NCBI GenBank assembly: GCA_024509875.1
Contig: JAMPIV010006374.1
Span: 62,001-126,000 of the forward strand
Source of the DNA: Oreohelix idahoensis
Lineage: Eukaryota > Mollusca > Gastropoda > Stylommatophora > Oreohelicidae
Direction of reading: 5' to 3'
Length of the DNA: 64,000 bases
Below the pieces are notes generated by a model, which did no database searches, had not been told where the DNA came from, and saw nothing but the letters and a program-made list of their open reading frames with translations. Within the stretch, counting starts at the first letter, position 1, and each line of letters begins with the position of its first letter. The translations under genes were made by a program, and so were the position numbers. Of this stretch, positions 22,677 to 34,198 are shown one piece after another.

Positions 22677-24738
22677 TGTCACCGTTTTGTTGTGCAGTGT
22701 AAAATACACTGTATGTTTAAGTCAGTCGAACAGTTATTTGGTGTTAACAAGATGAAAGAGTATAGAAAAATGGGTTAGAAAATCAGAATAATCTAAGTGA
22801 TAACTTATTTGTTCTTAACATGGGAGATAAAAGTATGTAAATGTAGTGTTTTTTGTAAGGGAGGGAACCTTTTTAGACCTTAAAGTAATTTAAGTATATA
22901 TCATTAGAGTTTACCAAATTTGCATATTAGACTAGTTTTAATAAAGATATAGAAGGATTAATGAAACTAAGTTAAAAAGTACAAAGGGGAATAACAATAT
23001 TATTAGCGCCCTTTACAGGTTTAGTGAGTTAAGAGAACACAGAGCAGAGTAAAACGCACGTGAAAATAGTGACTAGAGGTAAACAGTTATGTAGCACAGT
23101 TCACGGAGCTAACAGCTTAGAATTAAGCGTGCCGATAGGTGAGTGAACTGAACAACGGACCAATCGTATTAACTAAAAAACAACTTTGGACCATCAGATA
23201 GGAAATTGAAGGACGATTAGAGATCAGTCCTACCAGAGAAGTTGACGGAGCAAGTCAAGTTTTGCTGAGCTCTCAAGAAATGTGAAACCTGCGGTTTGCA
23301 GAAGGGCTACAGAAATAGCTAGCTATAGAAAGATAAAGTTAGTTGCTTATCCTTTACAGGACGTGGCAATCAACCCCAGCTTTTATTGGCTGTTTTTGAT
23401 TTTTCTAGGCAGTTTTTTCATTCAGTAGTTTGCCATTGCTTTCTGAACGGTACGGCGCTTATACCATTGTTAAAAATCCACACAAAGCGATCTGCTACCA
23501 AACCGCCTGCAGCAGGTTTCGAACCTGGTATATCTGGATTATGAAACTGCGTTCATATCCATTAGGCCACAGACGCCGACATAGAAAGATAGAAATAGGA
23601 ATTCAGGAGAATATTTAGAATTGATTAATAATTTGTGTTATCAACCATAGGATTAGCTTATAAGTGGTGTTAATAGGACAGTGATAGGTGCTGGACTTCG
23701 TTTAAAAGGGTAAGCGGAAATTTTGAACTATTTTCTTGACTTTCAGCAAAATTGTCGCAGGCTACGACGCTCGCATTTAAGGGAGCGAGCTAAAGAAGAT
23801 AATATTGAAGCTTAAAAGTAAATAACTTTTATTATCAGATAGCCAGGATGGGTTGTCATACCAAGAAGATGAGGCATTGCCATTAAACGAAATTGTATCG
23901 AACTAAGGGATCACAGCACTGACATTTATGAAACATATTAAGCGCTCTCATATAAGAGTAAGTATGGAGACGCCACCACGAGTGAGTCTGACATTCACGA
24001 AACATCTTATGCGCTCTCTCATACTAGAGTAAGTATGGTGGAAGCCATTTTGGTATTGGACATTGTTTGATTATTTCAGGTGTAGCTATTGAATTTTATA
24101 TGCTGCATTTAAGGGAGTTAAACCTACTAGGTTGAGATTGGGTGAGAACATGACTCCAAGGATTTAGAAGAACTGTTGTAGAAAATAGAAGAGAAAAATA
24201 ATAGAACTTGAGAAGGAATTTGGTAGGCCAGGGGTATAATGAAATATGCAAGAGGCTACAGGAGAAACTATATATAACTATGCTTTGAGATATGTGACTG
24301 AATCAAGCGGAAGACTTGAGGACATTGAAATTTAGACCTGTATCTGATGAATTAAGTTGGATGATCATGCATTATCTTATGTAAATAAAAGTTGTTTTTT
24401 TTTAAACTGAATCACATCACTCCGGTTGCTTTGATGTGTGAAGATATTAAGGAATGGAGAGATATTAGAATTGAGTAATAGGAAAGATAGGAATAATAGA
24501 ACACCCTATACGCATCAGTCGCTAGACAACACCAAGGAGGGAAGAACGTGGTCTGGGTTGGACAAAAGACGAACCTATTCTCATCCAAGAACTACTATCT
24601 CTGGCAGAACAAGGGGGCCAGTAAGAGAAACAATCTCACTTGGAGGAAAGAAACAAAGTAAATAATAGATAACTAGGCCTGCCTCAGTCACCTAGTTATA
24701 GTTAGGATTGGACAGGGACCAACACCAGCACGGTCACA
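22677..24738 (+). mobile_element. Probable solo LTR with nested SINE
   Basis: A 2,062-bp insertion in the 41-bp array. It starts tgtcaccgttttg and ends cagcacggtcaca, so it begins TG and ends CA with imperfect inverted ends. It is flanked by ggag (22673-22676 and 24739-24742). Removing the insert with one GGAG restores an exact array unit (actggag + ataacc). It has a poly(A) signal (aataaaag at about 24382), no polymerase and no long ORF; the 75-codon frame at 24438-24665 is unrecognised. A solo LTR of a Gypsy-like element is the simplest reading. It carries the SINE at 23336-23580. Confidence 0.7.
23336..23580 (-). mobile_element. tRNA-derived SINE, family 1, copy 1
   Basis: A 245-bp insertion between 11-bp target duplications atagaaagata (23325-23335 and 23581-23591). 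On the minus strand it starts gtcggcgtctgtggcctaat and has an A-box-like tggcctaatgg and a B box ggttcgaaacc, as in an Arg-type tRNA. The body includes tatccattaggccac-type head, and a conserved tail ending near gttagttgc on the plus strand. A second copy is at 56591-56839. It is transcribed by RNA polymerase III in this type of element and needs a partner LINE to move. Confidence 0.88.
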
Positions 24739-26662
24739 GGAGATAACCATTGTTACAAGGAATGTTACTTGATATGACTGGAGATAACCACTGTTACAAG
24801 GAATGTTACTTAATATGACTGGAGATAACCATTGTTACAAGGAATGTTACTTGCTATGACTGGAGATAACCACTGTTACAAGGAATGTTACTTACTATGA
24901 CTGGAGATAACCATTGTTACAAGGAATGTTACTTACTATGACTGGAGATAACCATTGTTATAAGGAATGTTACTTACTATGACTGGAGATAACCATTGTT
25001 ACTTACTATGACTGGAGATAACCATTGTTACTTACTATGACTGGAGATAACCATTGTTACAAGGAATGTTACTTACTATGACTGGAGATAACCACTGTTA
25101 CTTGCTGTGACTGGAGATAACTATTGTTACAAGGAATGTTACTTACTATGACTGGAGAAAACCATTGTTACTTACTATGACTGGAGATAACCATTGTTAC
25201 AAGGAATGTTACTTACTATGACTGGAGATAATCACTGTTACTTACTATGACTGGAGATAAGCATTGTTACTTACTATGACTGGAGATAACTATTGTTACA
25301 AGGAATGTTACTTACTATGACTGGAGATAACCATTGTTACTTACTATGACTGGAGATAACCATTGTTACAAGGAATGTTACTTACTATGACTGGAGATAA
25401 CCATTGTTACAAGGAATGTTACTTGCTATGACTGGAGATAACCACTGTTACAAGTAATGTTACTTACTATGACTGGAGATAACCACTGTTACAAGGAATG
25501 TTACTTACTATGACTGGAGATAACCATTGTTACAAGAAATGTTACTTGCTATGACTGGAGATAACCACTGTTACAAGGAATGTTACTTGCTATGACTGGA
25601 GATAACCACTGTTACAAGGAATGTTACTTGCTATGACTGGAGATAACCACTGTTACAAGGAATGTTACTTGCTATGACTGGAGATAACCACTGTTACAAG
25701 GAATGTTACTTGCTATGACTGGAGATAACCATTGTTACAAGGAATGTTACTTGCTATGACTGGAGATAACCACTGTTACAAGGAATGTTACTTGCTATGA
25801 CTGGAGATAACCACTGTTACAAAGAATGTTACTTGCTATGACTGGAGATAACCACTGTTACAAGGAATGTTACTTAATATGACTGGAGATAACCATTGTT
25901 ACAAGGAATGTTACTTGCTATGACTGGAGATAACCACTGTTACAAGGAATGTTACTTACTATGACTGGAGATAACCACTGTTACTTACTATGACTGGAGA
26001 TAACCACTGTTACAAGGAATGTTACTTGCTATGACTGGAGATAACCATTGTTACAAGGAATGTTACTTGCTATGACTGGAGTTAACCACTGTTACAAGGA
26101 ATGTTACTTACTATGACTGGAGATAACCATTGTTACAAGGAATGTTACTTGATATGACTGGAGATAACCACTGTTACAAGGAATGTTACTTAATATGACT
26201 GGAGATAACCATTGTTACAAGGAATGTTACTTGCTATGACTGGAGATAACCACTGTTACAAGGAATGTTACTTACTATGACTGGAGATAACCACTGTTAC
26301 TTACTATGACTGGAGATAACCACTGTTACAAGGAATGTTACTTACTATGACTGGAGATAACCACTGTTACAAGGAATGTTACTTGCTATGACTGGAGATA
26401 ACCAGTTACTTGCTATGACTGGAGATAACCACTGTTACAAGGAATGTTACTTGCTATGACTGGAGATAACCACTGTTACTTACTATGACTGGAGATAACC
26501 ACTGTTACTTACTATGACTGGAGATAACCCCTGTTACAAGGAATGTTACTTACTATGACTGGAGATAACCACTGTTACAAGGAATGTTACTTACTATGAC
26601 TGGAGATAACCACTGTTACAAGGAATGTTACTTACTATGACTGGAGATAACCACTGTTACTG
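24739..26662. repeat. 41-bp minisatellite, right block
   Basis: Continuation of the array at 21303. It includes a full second higher-order copy: the variant 'gatatgactg' at 24771 recurs at 26151, and 'gttaaccact' at 26081 matches 22635. The last units near 26400-26650 include a truncated one (ataaccagttactt). Total array without the insert is about 3.3 kb. Confidence 0.95.
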
Positions 26663-27023
26663 TGTTTGCACTGCTCATATGGAGTCCTTTTTCTATACTT
26701 TCTTCTACCATTACATCTAATATTTTCCATATTTATTTTTGTTTTGAACTAATATCGCTGCATCCTCAGCATAGCCTTTACATAAGCGTTACAATATTGG
26801 TAATTTTTGTGTTGAGAGATTTCTTGTGCCGGAAGCTGCTGAGTGCATGATACACAACAAAATAACTTCTGATAATCAAAATGTTTCCATTTCTGCTCAT
26901 CTTCAATGTATATACACTTAAATGACAGCCGACATATTCTAGCATTAAGATTTATGCAACCCCCCAAAAAAAAGAAATATAAATTACAGGAATAGAGAAT
27001 TACACCAATAAAAACATATTTAC
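26663..27023. other. MCRS1 intron between array and microexon
   Basis: Unique intron sequence. A minus-strand 72-codon frame (26749-26967) with CCVSC and QHKNYQYC looked zinc-finger-like, but it has no clear splice sites or start, so I do not call it as an exon. The donor of the microexon, gtaaat, is at 27023-27018. Confidence 0.55.
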
Positions 27024-27052
27024 CCTGCTCAACAGCCTCATCCGTTTCTTCA
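27024..27052 (-). CDS. mcrs1: MCRS1 29-nt microexon
   Basis: On the minus strand a good acceptor (ttcttctgtttttcacag, 27070-27053) precedes a 29-bp exon, followed by the donor gtaaatatg. The exon is 1 + 27 + 1 bases: its first T completes the split codon AT_ from the 47-kb exon, nine codons read EETDEAVEQ, and its last G joins AG of the 18-kb exon. The joined frame stays open and bridges the acidic linker that in vertebrate MCRS1 lies between the NFSDAEDL and VADRR blocks, at one residue less than the vertebrate length. Phase agreement on both sides is the main evidence; the exon is too short to appear as an ORF. Confidence 0.85.
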
Positions 27053-27923
27053 CTGTGAAAAACAGAAGAAATGGTAAAGTCAACTTTTCCTGGTAGTTCA
27101 ATTTTTTTTAAATGCTCATACTCCCACTCACAGATTTCAACTTCCCACTTCCCAAATTTACTGTATACCTATGACCTCTGACCTGCATTACATATTGAAG
27201 TTACTGATACCAAGGTTCACAACATCACTACAGGACTGAAGGACTGAAAGAACCAATAAATGCACACAACTGGATGCACTCAACCACTCTTACAATATAC
27301 ATGCCAAGATCTATGGGTTACCCATAATCTGTACAAGAAATTTACATTTTCAGATGTATTACATAATTTCTGTACAGGTTTTTTCACCTTAATTATTAAA
27401 TATACATATAAATCAATCATCTTGCACCACACCTTAGCCAATATTTGCGTTGTGAGATTCGGAAAGATGTTAGGCCACATGAATAAAAAAAATAATAAAA
27501 AATTAACCAATAAAATCAAGCTGCCTATTTTTCGAATGATGTGGAATTTGTAAGAATCCATGTGGCGTGTCGTTCATTCATCATTCTTCACTAATGCTGA
27601 TGGCAGGTTACTGATTATTTTAAGGATCTCGTCGCATTGAGTATAATTTATTATTTACAGCTGCTAATAAGCAACAAACAAAAAAGCAGATACCACATAT
27701 TACTTGATTTCACTAAAACTTGTAGAATCTGTGTAAGAAATGTACATTTGAATGATAATAATATAATAAGAATTATGAATACCAGTAAGAAAAACAAATT
27801 TCACGAAAGTAAGACAAAATTGCATTTTAACCTAAACAGAGCTCGGGAAAAGTTTATTTGGAGTTACTTCTCTTCTAAGTTTTAATTCATTCTTTAAAAT
27901 ATGTGATTTTTCATTAGTAGATA
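27053..27923. other. MCRS1 intron, no gene seen
   Basis: AT-rich unique sequence after the microexon acceptor. Open frames near 27260-27560 on both strands and 27637-27885 have A/T-rich composition without motifs. I see no exon here. Confidence 0.6.
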
Positions 27924-27925
27924 TA

Positions 27926-28768
27926 CGAGGGAAGGTCAAAAAGTAATGCCTCCTATTTTTTATGTATGTAAATACTGCATCGGTGTGCAATTTGTAAATT
28001 TAGCAGGATTCCTCAAACACTCTTCTGCACTGTATAGCATTACCAATCTGTTTCAGTAACAGGTGGCACCACTGTAACAGTTTAAAGATGGCTGCCAAAG
28101 ACGTTCGGTTAAAACAACGTTATGTCATAGAATTCCTCAATGCTGAAGGCGAGATCCCAATTCGCATCCACGAACGTTTGAAGAATGTTTATGGAGATTC
28201 AACAGTGGATGTTAGCACTGTCCGACTTTGGGTACATCGTTGTGACGAAGCTGAAGTAGGTCAATCCTCAATGGCTGACGCAAAGCAGACTGGCCGTCCG
28301 TCTACCGCAGTGACTCCACACAATATTCATCGAGTTGATGGCATCATTCGTGGTGACCATAGCCATCAACCTCCTGCACCGTTAACACTGAAGGATGAAC
28401 TCGAATATTTGAGATGACTTGGGTTCATTTTTTTTTTAACCAGAATCCAAGAGGCATTGCACCTTCTGACTTCCATCTGTTTGAACCACTGAAAGAAGAT
28501 CTTCGCGCACATCACTTTGAGGACACCGAGACCCTTAAACGCGCCGTACGCCAGTGGTTTAGGAAAAAGGACACACATTTTTACCGTGCGGGGATACATG
28601 CCCTTGTGAGAAGATGGACAAAAACTGTAACAAATAACGGAGACTACATTGAGAAATAAATTTTTGAAGTTCAGACTTGGGGCTACATTTCAATGTCAAT
28701 TTTATCTGTTTTCTTGCCTATTGAATGAAATTAAAAATTACGAGACATTACTTTTTTACCTTCCCTCG
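27926..28768 (+). mobile_element. Internally deleted mariner element
   Basis: An 843-bp element flanked by TA (27924-27925 and 28769-28770). Both ends read cgagggaaggt followed by aaaaagtaatg, giving inverted repeats of about 26 bp. It retains the N-terminal DNA-binding part of a mariner transposase (28088-28417) and its C-terminal tail (28444-28659). The catalytic core between them is gone, so this is a deletion derivative that could be mobilised only in trans. Confidence 0.92.
28088..28659 (+). pseudogene. Mariner transposase, catalytic core deleted
   Basis: The first frame starts MAAKDVRLKQRYVIEFL and continues with the helix-turn-helix segment typical of mariner (VRLWVHRCDEAE, KQTGRPSTAV) to a stop at 28415. 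A T-run marks the junction. The second frame, from about 28450, has GIAPSDFHLFEPLKEDL, VRQWFRKKDTHFYRAGI and ends NNGDYIEK at 28657-28659. In a full transposase the first two catalytic aspartates lie between these parts, and they are missing; the remaining 'APSDFHLF' carries the third. Full length would be about 340 residues. Confidence 0.9.
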
Positions 28769-28770
28769 TA

Positions 28771-30184
28771 TCATTATTACGATCATCCAGTGAGTTATTT
28801 TTATAACATAACTAATTACTATTAATGTTTGTTGGATTGGCGATTGACACCGAGTCATATGGGTATTTGTGACGAGATGGAAGTTTAGATACTATCTAGT
28901 ACAGTCGTGGTAGGATTAGACACAAAATAGTGCACTCAGAATCAGAAAAGTGAACTGGTGAACTATAGGTAGGGATGGCACATGTATTAGTTTTATGCTA
29001 ACAAAGCCATCTTAGAACATGCACAATCATCCATTGGATTTTCCCATAACTGTTGTGTTTGTTCGATACTGAAAGGGAGGTAAGTGATAAATCAACAGAA
29101 AATTTTGCCGATCTGTCATGACAGTATTAAAACTGTCAATTACGCTAAGACGGCTAATTTCCTTTTAGAAGTTCGGTAGAGAATAAATTAAGCTAGCGCC
29201 AATTTAAATTTTCATTGCAAATCATTTACATCTGATATTCATTTCAATAATTCAAAACCGCCCTAGAAACCTCCCCATTCCATTTCATATAACTGGATAA
29301 TATAGTTTAGTTCAATTTTTCTTTTTCCTATAATAATGATAACGAAGTAGTAAAATTAGTTATGACAACAGAGGGACGTCTTCTTCAATGTCATCCTTGT
29401 AAGTCACGAACTTCTTCAGGGTTAAGATTAAGGTTTAAGTTCAGGGTTAGTTAAAAGGCAAAAGTCCACATGTCTCAATTATAATGGGTAATTGTACAGG
29501 TTTTTTGGATTTTTTTGTCAAGGTCTTTCATCTCCGAGGTGTGACATGTATGGTCTGGTAGATGTTCACATTCTTTAGTACTGTGACCTATTTGTGTGTG
29601 TGTGTGTGTGTGTGCACCCCGTGTTTTCAACTCTCCTATCTAATGCTTATGGATCGATTAGCTGCACCAGATCAACCCAGTCAGTTGACCCTCTTTCCAC
29701 CTGCTCACTGAAAACCAGATGTGTAACTGAAAATATTTTTACACGAATTAACACTTCTGATACGTTGCTTCGGTCTTTATACAAGTTTTGTGAGTCTCTG
29801 TACATGTTTTTGGGGATTTTTTTAAACAAGTTTTTCATGTCTGAGGGTGGCATGTATGTTACAAGCTAATGAATTTCAGTAGCCAAGCTCCACTACTGGA
29901 CATAGATGTATGCACATATATAATGGTTAAAGAACTAAAGAACATCTACAACCACTGTACATGTTGTTGTATTAACTTCAGCTGCTCAACTTGTCACTCT
30001 TTCACAAACAATGTCAAGTCTACTTCCTTGGGATTATCAGTGTGGATCTAGAGGTGTCCTTAGGTTTTTTGTCATTCCACAGCTTGTTGAGCTGGATTCA
30101 TGAGTTCAGTTTCATTCCCAGGTATTCTATCCGTGCTCTGTATTCATTTACATTAAAGGAGCCTCATATCTGGTTTTCAGTGAG
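28771..30184. other. Intron sequence with inverted-copy repeat
   Basis: No gene. A (GT)n microsatellite is at 29594-29614. The stretch 29490-29720 is an inverted, diverged copy of sequence at 41455-41720 plus the host site split by the Gmr1 element (30165-30184 and 40945-40965); shared words include gtctggtagatg and ggttttttggattttt. The TSD of the next element, gtgag, is at 30180-30184. Confidence 0.6.
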
Positions 30185-33013
30185 TGTCGTGTGAAATTCT
30201 AATCCACATATATAAATTAAAAAGTAAATGTAAAGCCTAACAAATAACTTCAATAAAAGGAAAGAAGAATGGTAAAGAACAGTGCTGTCACAATGACTGT
30301 ACTCGAAATCCCCCTTGTTTTCTCCTTCGTCTGCAAATTGTAACGTTTCACGTTGATAGTAAAAGCCTACTGCTTCAATACCCGCTTTCTACGATAAAAC
30401 GTGTACTGCCTTTCTAAGAAAAACCTTGAGATACGCAAGCTGACCTATATTTAATATTCCATTCATGTCATTTTATACACTAAGTTACCATAAACGAAAG
30501 ACAGATGGACTAAGGATAGAAAGAAAGGGAGGGGCTGAAAGCCGGAACGCAGGCAATACTACCACAGTCTCGCGATACACAATTAATGCCACCCCTAACA
30601 CGCATGTAAGGCCACAAGCACTAGCTTTTTTTCAAATCGACAGTGATAAAAAACACTACCCATACGAGTTAGGTTTTAAAAAACCTGAAAAATGCTTATT
30701 ATGAAACATGACATTATACTGGTTTACGTTTGAAAACATTACAGTACCCAGACACCACATCGTATTCGAAGTGAACAGGAGGTAGAAGAAAATGCATATT
30801 TTGAACGCAGCCCCTTAGCCCCATTAAATTTATATATTTGGGTTCCTTAGGACTTGCTGACAAAGAATATGTTAAACGTTACGCAAATAGTCTAGGAATT
30901 AACAAATTATAGCCAAAAGAAATAGTGAGGGATGTCAGACAACACCAAAATCAGAATCGCTCAGTGGCAGATTTTCACACCACCATTGTACGGGAAATAG
31001 GCTGACATGTTACCTCCTATTTGATTGGCGGAAAGTAAATGTAAGGCTAAACACGATTAGTCGGACTATAAATATTGATTCTTTGTTGTTAGGGAAATGT
31101 GAGTAGGTGTACTTTTTTTCAAACGCTTGTGTAAACATGGCACGATTGGTTAGACCCGCCAATATAGTCAATCAGAGGCGTCAGGTCAGCACCACAGTTT
31201 CAAATAAACTTACTAAAGAACCAGTGCGTTGAGCGCCAGTGCATATTTTTCTAAATAAAAGCCTGGGACATCGGCAGATCGAAATTGTGCTATATTCATT
31301 GCCAGTCAACGTAACTGTGTATTATTCCATGAATTGTGGTAAGCTTGAAATATTTGATATCTTTTTAATGAAAATTGAATGTAAATTGATAATTTATGTC
31401 TGTATATATGTGTGGTTCAGTAGCGAACATGAGGTAAAGCCTATATAGTGCTCCACCCTGAACAGAAGGTGTCGGAGGAAAGTAAAATTGCATGGAATTG
31501 CCAAACAGTACACTGACACCTATCTCATTGACTAGAAAGAAATAATGCTGGAATGCAGAGGCGTAGTAACCATTAGGGAGGAGTATACTGGTGAAAATTG
31601 TTTCAGATGAAGATAGCAGTTGGCCTACCGCTCTGAACTCAGTGTTTGTTATGTATTGTGTTCAGTCTGGAAATTTAGTATAAATTAGTTCTGAAATAGG
31701 AGGTACAACCTTCTTGTTTCAGGGACCGTGGTCCTAAAGTTATTGAGCAGCACCTGGTCTGAGCTTTGCTGAACCTAGAGGCTGACAGCATACTCCTGGG
31801 TCCAGATAGTGACCAGTGAGGTGTCTCCAGAACACAGGGAGGCTATCGAGCAGAGGAGTCTTTTCCTGCCGCCATCACGAAAGATAAGCGTCTGTGGCCA
31901 GAGGAGCTCAACATTATGCCCCCCCCTCAAAATCTGACTTTATAATAAAACAGAGGGAAAATACAGTGTTTAAATTGATAGGAACTGTGAACTTTTCCCC
32001 ATACTATTTCCAAGAGAAACAAACACTTGAAGTCATGATGACAAATAACAACATAGCTTGAAAAAAAACAAAACCAGTATTACCTCATATTACTACTACA
32101 CAACTGACACACATAGGATAATATTAATAAAATATGTCACTACAAGGTTCATATTGATAAATTCTGTACATATAAATTGTAATTACAATTGATTGTGATT
32201 CCTGGTTCACTTTGTATTTGAATCAGGACACATATATTAGTGAAAGAAATTAATACATATTTATATTTGAAACTTTACCAGTGCCTCATTTAAGATAGTC
32301 TTATAGAGTGTTAAGTGACTACAGCCCATAAAAGCCAGATCCAAACCTCAGAAATGAGATATCTGAGGAAGGTGGTTGAAGTAGCGGGAAGAGACATGGT
32401 GCGCAACCAGACGATACGTCAAGGCCTAAAATGCCACCCCCTACAGACCCAGGTAGAACAGTCCCAACTAAGATGGTTTGGCCATGTCTGCAGAATGGGA
32501 GAAGATCGGCTACCACGACAGGCATGGGAAACAAAGAGCCAAGGATCCAGACCCCGAGGACGACCCAGAGTCCGCTGGGAGGACAACATTAGACAATCTT
32601 TGAAGGACCGAGGACTAGAATGGAACCAGGCCAGGAGGAAGACAGCCGATAGAATAGTCTGGCGCTCTCTCTTCCAAACCTCTACACCTCACGGTAGAAG
32701 GGGAACGACTAAGTAAGTAAGTTATAGAGTGTTAAATGTGTGTGAGTGTCACAGTGTTGTCAAGTGTGGTGGAATAAATTAAATTGTTTATCTGTCTGTT
32801 GTTGTTGTGACTTACACTTCATCATTTACATAACCCTAGACATTTAACGTAGTCATCACAATATTCCAGAATAATTCTGACTGAGGTATAATGTGGTAGC
32901 AAGCAAGGTTATCTGTAAAACACTACACCTATTAGATACAGATACCTTCACAGCTGATCTCAGTCAGTACACTAAGTCCCCTATAAATATTTATATCATC
33001 CCACTTTACCACA
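30185..33013 (+). repeat. 5' LTR (2,829 bp, 2,408 without insert)
   Basis: Aligned by eye with 37436-40939. Without the LINE insertion the LTRs are 2,408 and 2,407 bp and differ at about ten sites that I noticed, which implies a recent insertion. A TATA-like actataaatattg lies at about 31067 and poly(A) signals (aataaa) at about 31203 and 31253. A 79-codon frame at 30465-30704 recurs in the other LTR; I do not regard it as a gene. The length is unusually great for an LTR. Confidence 0.93.
32315..32721 (+). mobile_element. LINE 3' end in the 5' LTR, (AAGT)n tail
   Basis: A 407-bp insertion absent from the 3' LTR, flanked by the perfect 14-bp duplication ttatagagtgttaa (32301-32314 and 32722-32735). 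It encodes a LINE C-terminal segment: EMRYLRKVVEVAGRD, then QLRWFGHVCRMGEDR, then RPRGRPRVRWEDN, with stop near 32714. Tail aagtaagtaag. The same family occurs in reverse at 53545-53917. It postdates the Gmr1 insertion. Confidence 0.95.
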
Positions 33014-33186
33014 TATATTGGGGTCTCGCTCCAGGGATATTGAACTTTCTCCTGTTATAGATATTGGGAATAAAAAGAATTAAAAGGTATCCTTGGGTGG
33101 AAATAAATAAGGTTGAGCTCTCAGTGCCTGTAGTGTCCTTAGATAATTATTGAAAGATTGAATTGTTTACAATTGCATGTTAGACA
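33014..33186 (+). promoter_or_regulatory. Putative tRNA primer-binding site and gag leader
   Basis: Five bases after the LTR end, tggggtctcgctccaggga at 33019 resembles the complement of a tRNA 3' end including CCA (tgg). It is close to the classical tRNA-Pro primer site but not identical, so tRNA identity is uncertain. The gag start codon follows at 33187. Confidence 0.5.
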
Positions 33187-34197
33187 ATGGCCGACTTGGC
33201 AAAATTTCGATCTGCTGCTGTACAGACTGCGAAAGAGTTAGGAATGGACGGGCAAATTATGATTGCTTATGTCACTGCTGAATGTGACAAATATATTGAA
33301 CGGGAAGAAAGAAGATTAGAAAAAGAGGCCGAAAGAAAATTAGAATCTGAAAGGTTGGCCGAAGATAAGAGGTTAGAGGCTGAAAAGGAAATTAAGAGGT
33401 TGCAGATTGAGGCTGAGGCTAAGAAATTGGAAGCCGAGGAAAGAAGACAGGCTGCAGAAAGGGAAGCAGAAGAAAGAAGATTGACTGCAGAGAGGGAAGC
33501 AGAAAAGGAGGAGAAGAGATTACAAAGGGAACATGAGTTACGACTAAGGGAGTTTGAGTTTCAAGGCCATGCTCCTGAAAATGGTGCCAGTCCCTTTACC
33601 TCTGATGCCACTGCTAGCCAGGGAGCCTCAACCTCAGCTATGAATTTTCATTTAGATCATTTTGTTGAGAAAGACGATGATATTGAGAGCTATCTAAATA
33701 GATATGAACTATTAGCTACCACATATGGGTTAGAGAGAGAAAGGTGGAGCTTAAAGTTATCTCAAGGTCTTCGTGGGGCAGCTTATGAAGTTTCTGCCAA
33801 AATGAGCAGAGGTGATCAGGAAAATTATGACATGTTAAAGCAGGCTCTTTTGTTAAGATATGAAAAGAACGCAGAATTTTATAGAAAAAAATTTAGGAAT
33901 GCTAAACTACTGTCAGGTGAAACCTATCACCAGTTCTCTGCACGGTTAGAGACATACTTGGAGAAATGGACTTCTCTGGGGAAAACCCAAGATCTTAAGG
34001 AAATGGTCCTTATAGAACAACTAAGAGAGTCCATGGCTCCAGACCTGAGAAAGTTTCTCATGGAACAAGGTGCAGAGAGGCTGGGTGAGTTGCTAAATGT
34101 TGCTGAAAGGTATCAAGCAGCTCAGGCAGAGGTATCAGGTAATAAAAAGAAACAGGTAGAAAATTTTAGGGCACCACAGAACTTTAAAAAATTGTAA
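33187..34197 (+). CDS. gag: Gag polyprotein with SCAN-like capsid domain
   Basis: A 336-codon intact ORF starting MADLAKFRSAAVQTAKELG. Residues about 40-125 are a long charged coiled coil (many EAERR/EAEKE repeats). Residues about 155-310 match the capsid type related to vertebrate SCAN domains: FHLDHFVEKDDDIESYL, then EKNAEFYRKKFRNAK, then YHQFSARLETYLEKW, then LREFMAPDLR-like LRESMAPDLRKFL. It would assemble the intracellular particle that packages element RNA. The zinc knuckle expected at the C terminus is not intact: after the stop at 34195 a remnant DTDRCRR is read in the next frame. The following ORF starts two bases later. Confidence 0.88.
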   Translation: MADLAKFRSAAVQTAKELGMDGQIMIAYVTAECDKYIEREERRLEKEAERKLESERLAEDKRLEAEKEIKRLQIEAEAKKLEAEERRQAAEREAEERRLTAEREAEKEEKRLQREHELRLREFEFQGHAPENGASPFTSDATASQGASTSAMNFHLDHFVEKDDDIESYLNRYELLATTYGLERERWSLKLSQGLRGAAYEVSAKMSRGDQENYDMLKQALLLRYEKNAEFYRKKFRNAKLLSGETYHQFSARLETYLEKWTSLGKTQDLKEMVLIEQLRESMAPDLRKFLMEQGAERLGELLNVAERYQAAQAEVSGNKKKQVENFRAPQNFKKL

Positions 34198-34198
34198 G

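Noticed and set aside
23430..23618. A tRNA gene on the minus strand
   Set aside because: A and B boxes are present, but the sequence does not fold into a full cloverleaf by eye, recurs at 56.6 kb and has target duplications, so it is a SINE.
26749..26967. Minus-strand zinc-finger-like exon (CCVSC...QHKNYQYC)
   Set aside because: No convincing splice acceptor or donor, no start codon, and the neighbouring MCRS1 microexon joins the 18-kb exon in phase without it.
30465..30704. 79-codon ORF inside the 5' LTR, repeated at 37716-37985 in the 3' LTR
   Set aside because: Conservation follows from LTR identity, and the two copies end differently because of small indels; no motif seen.
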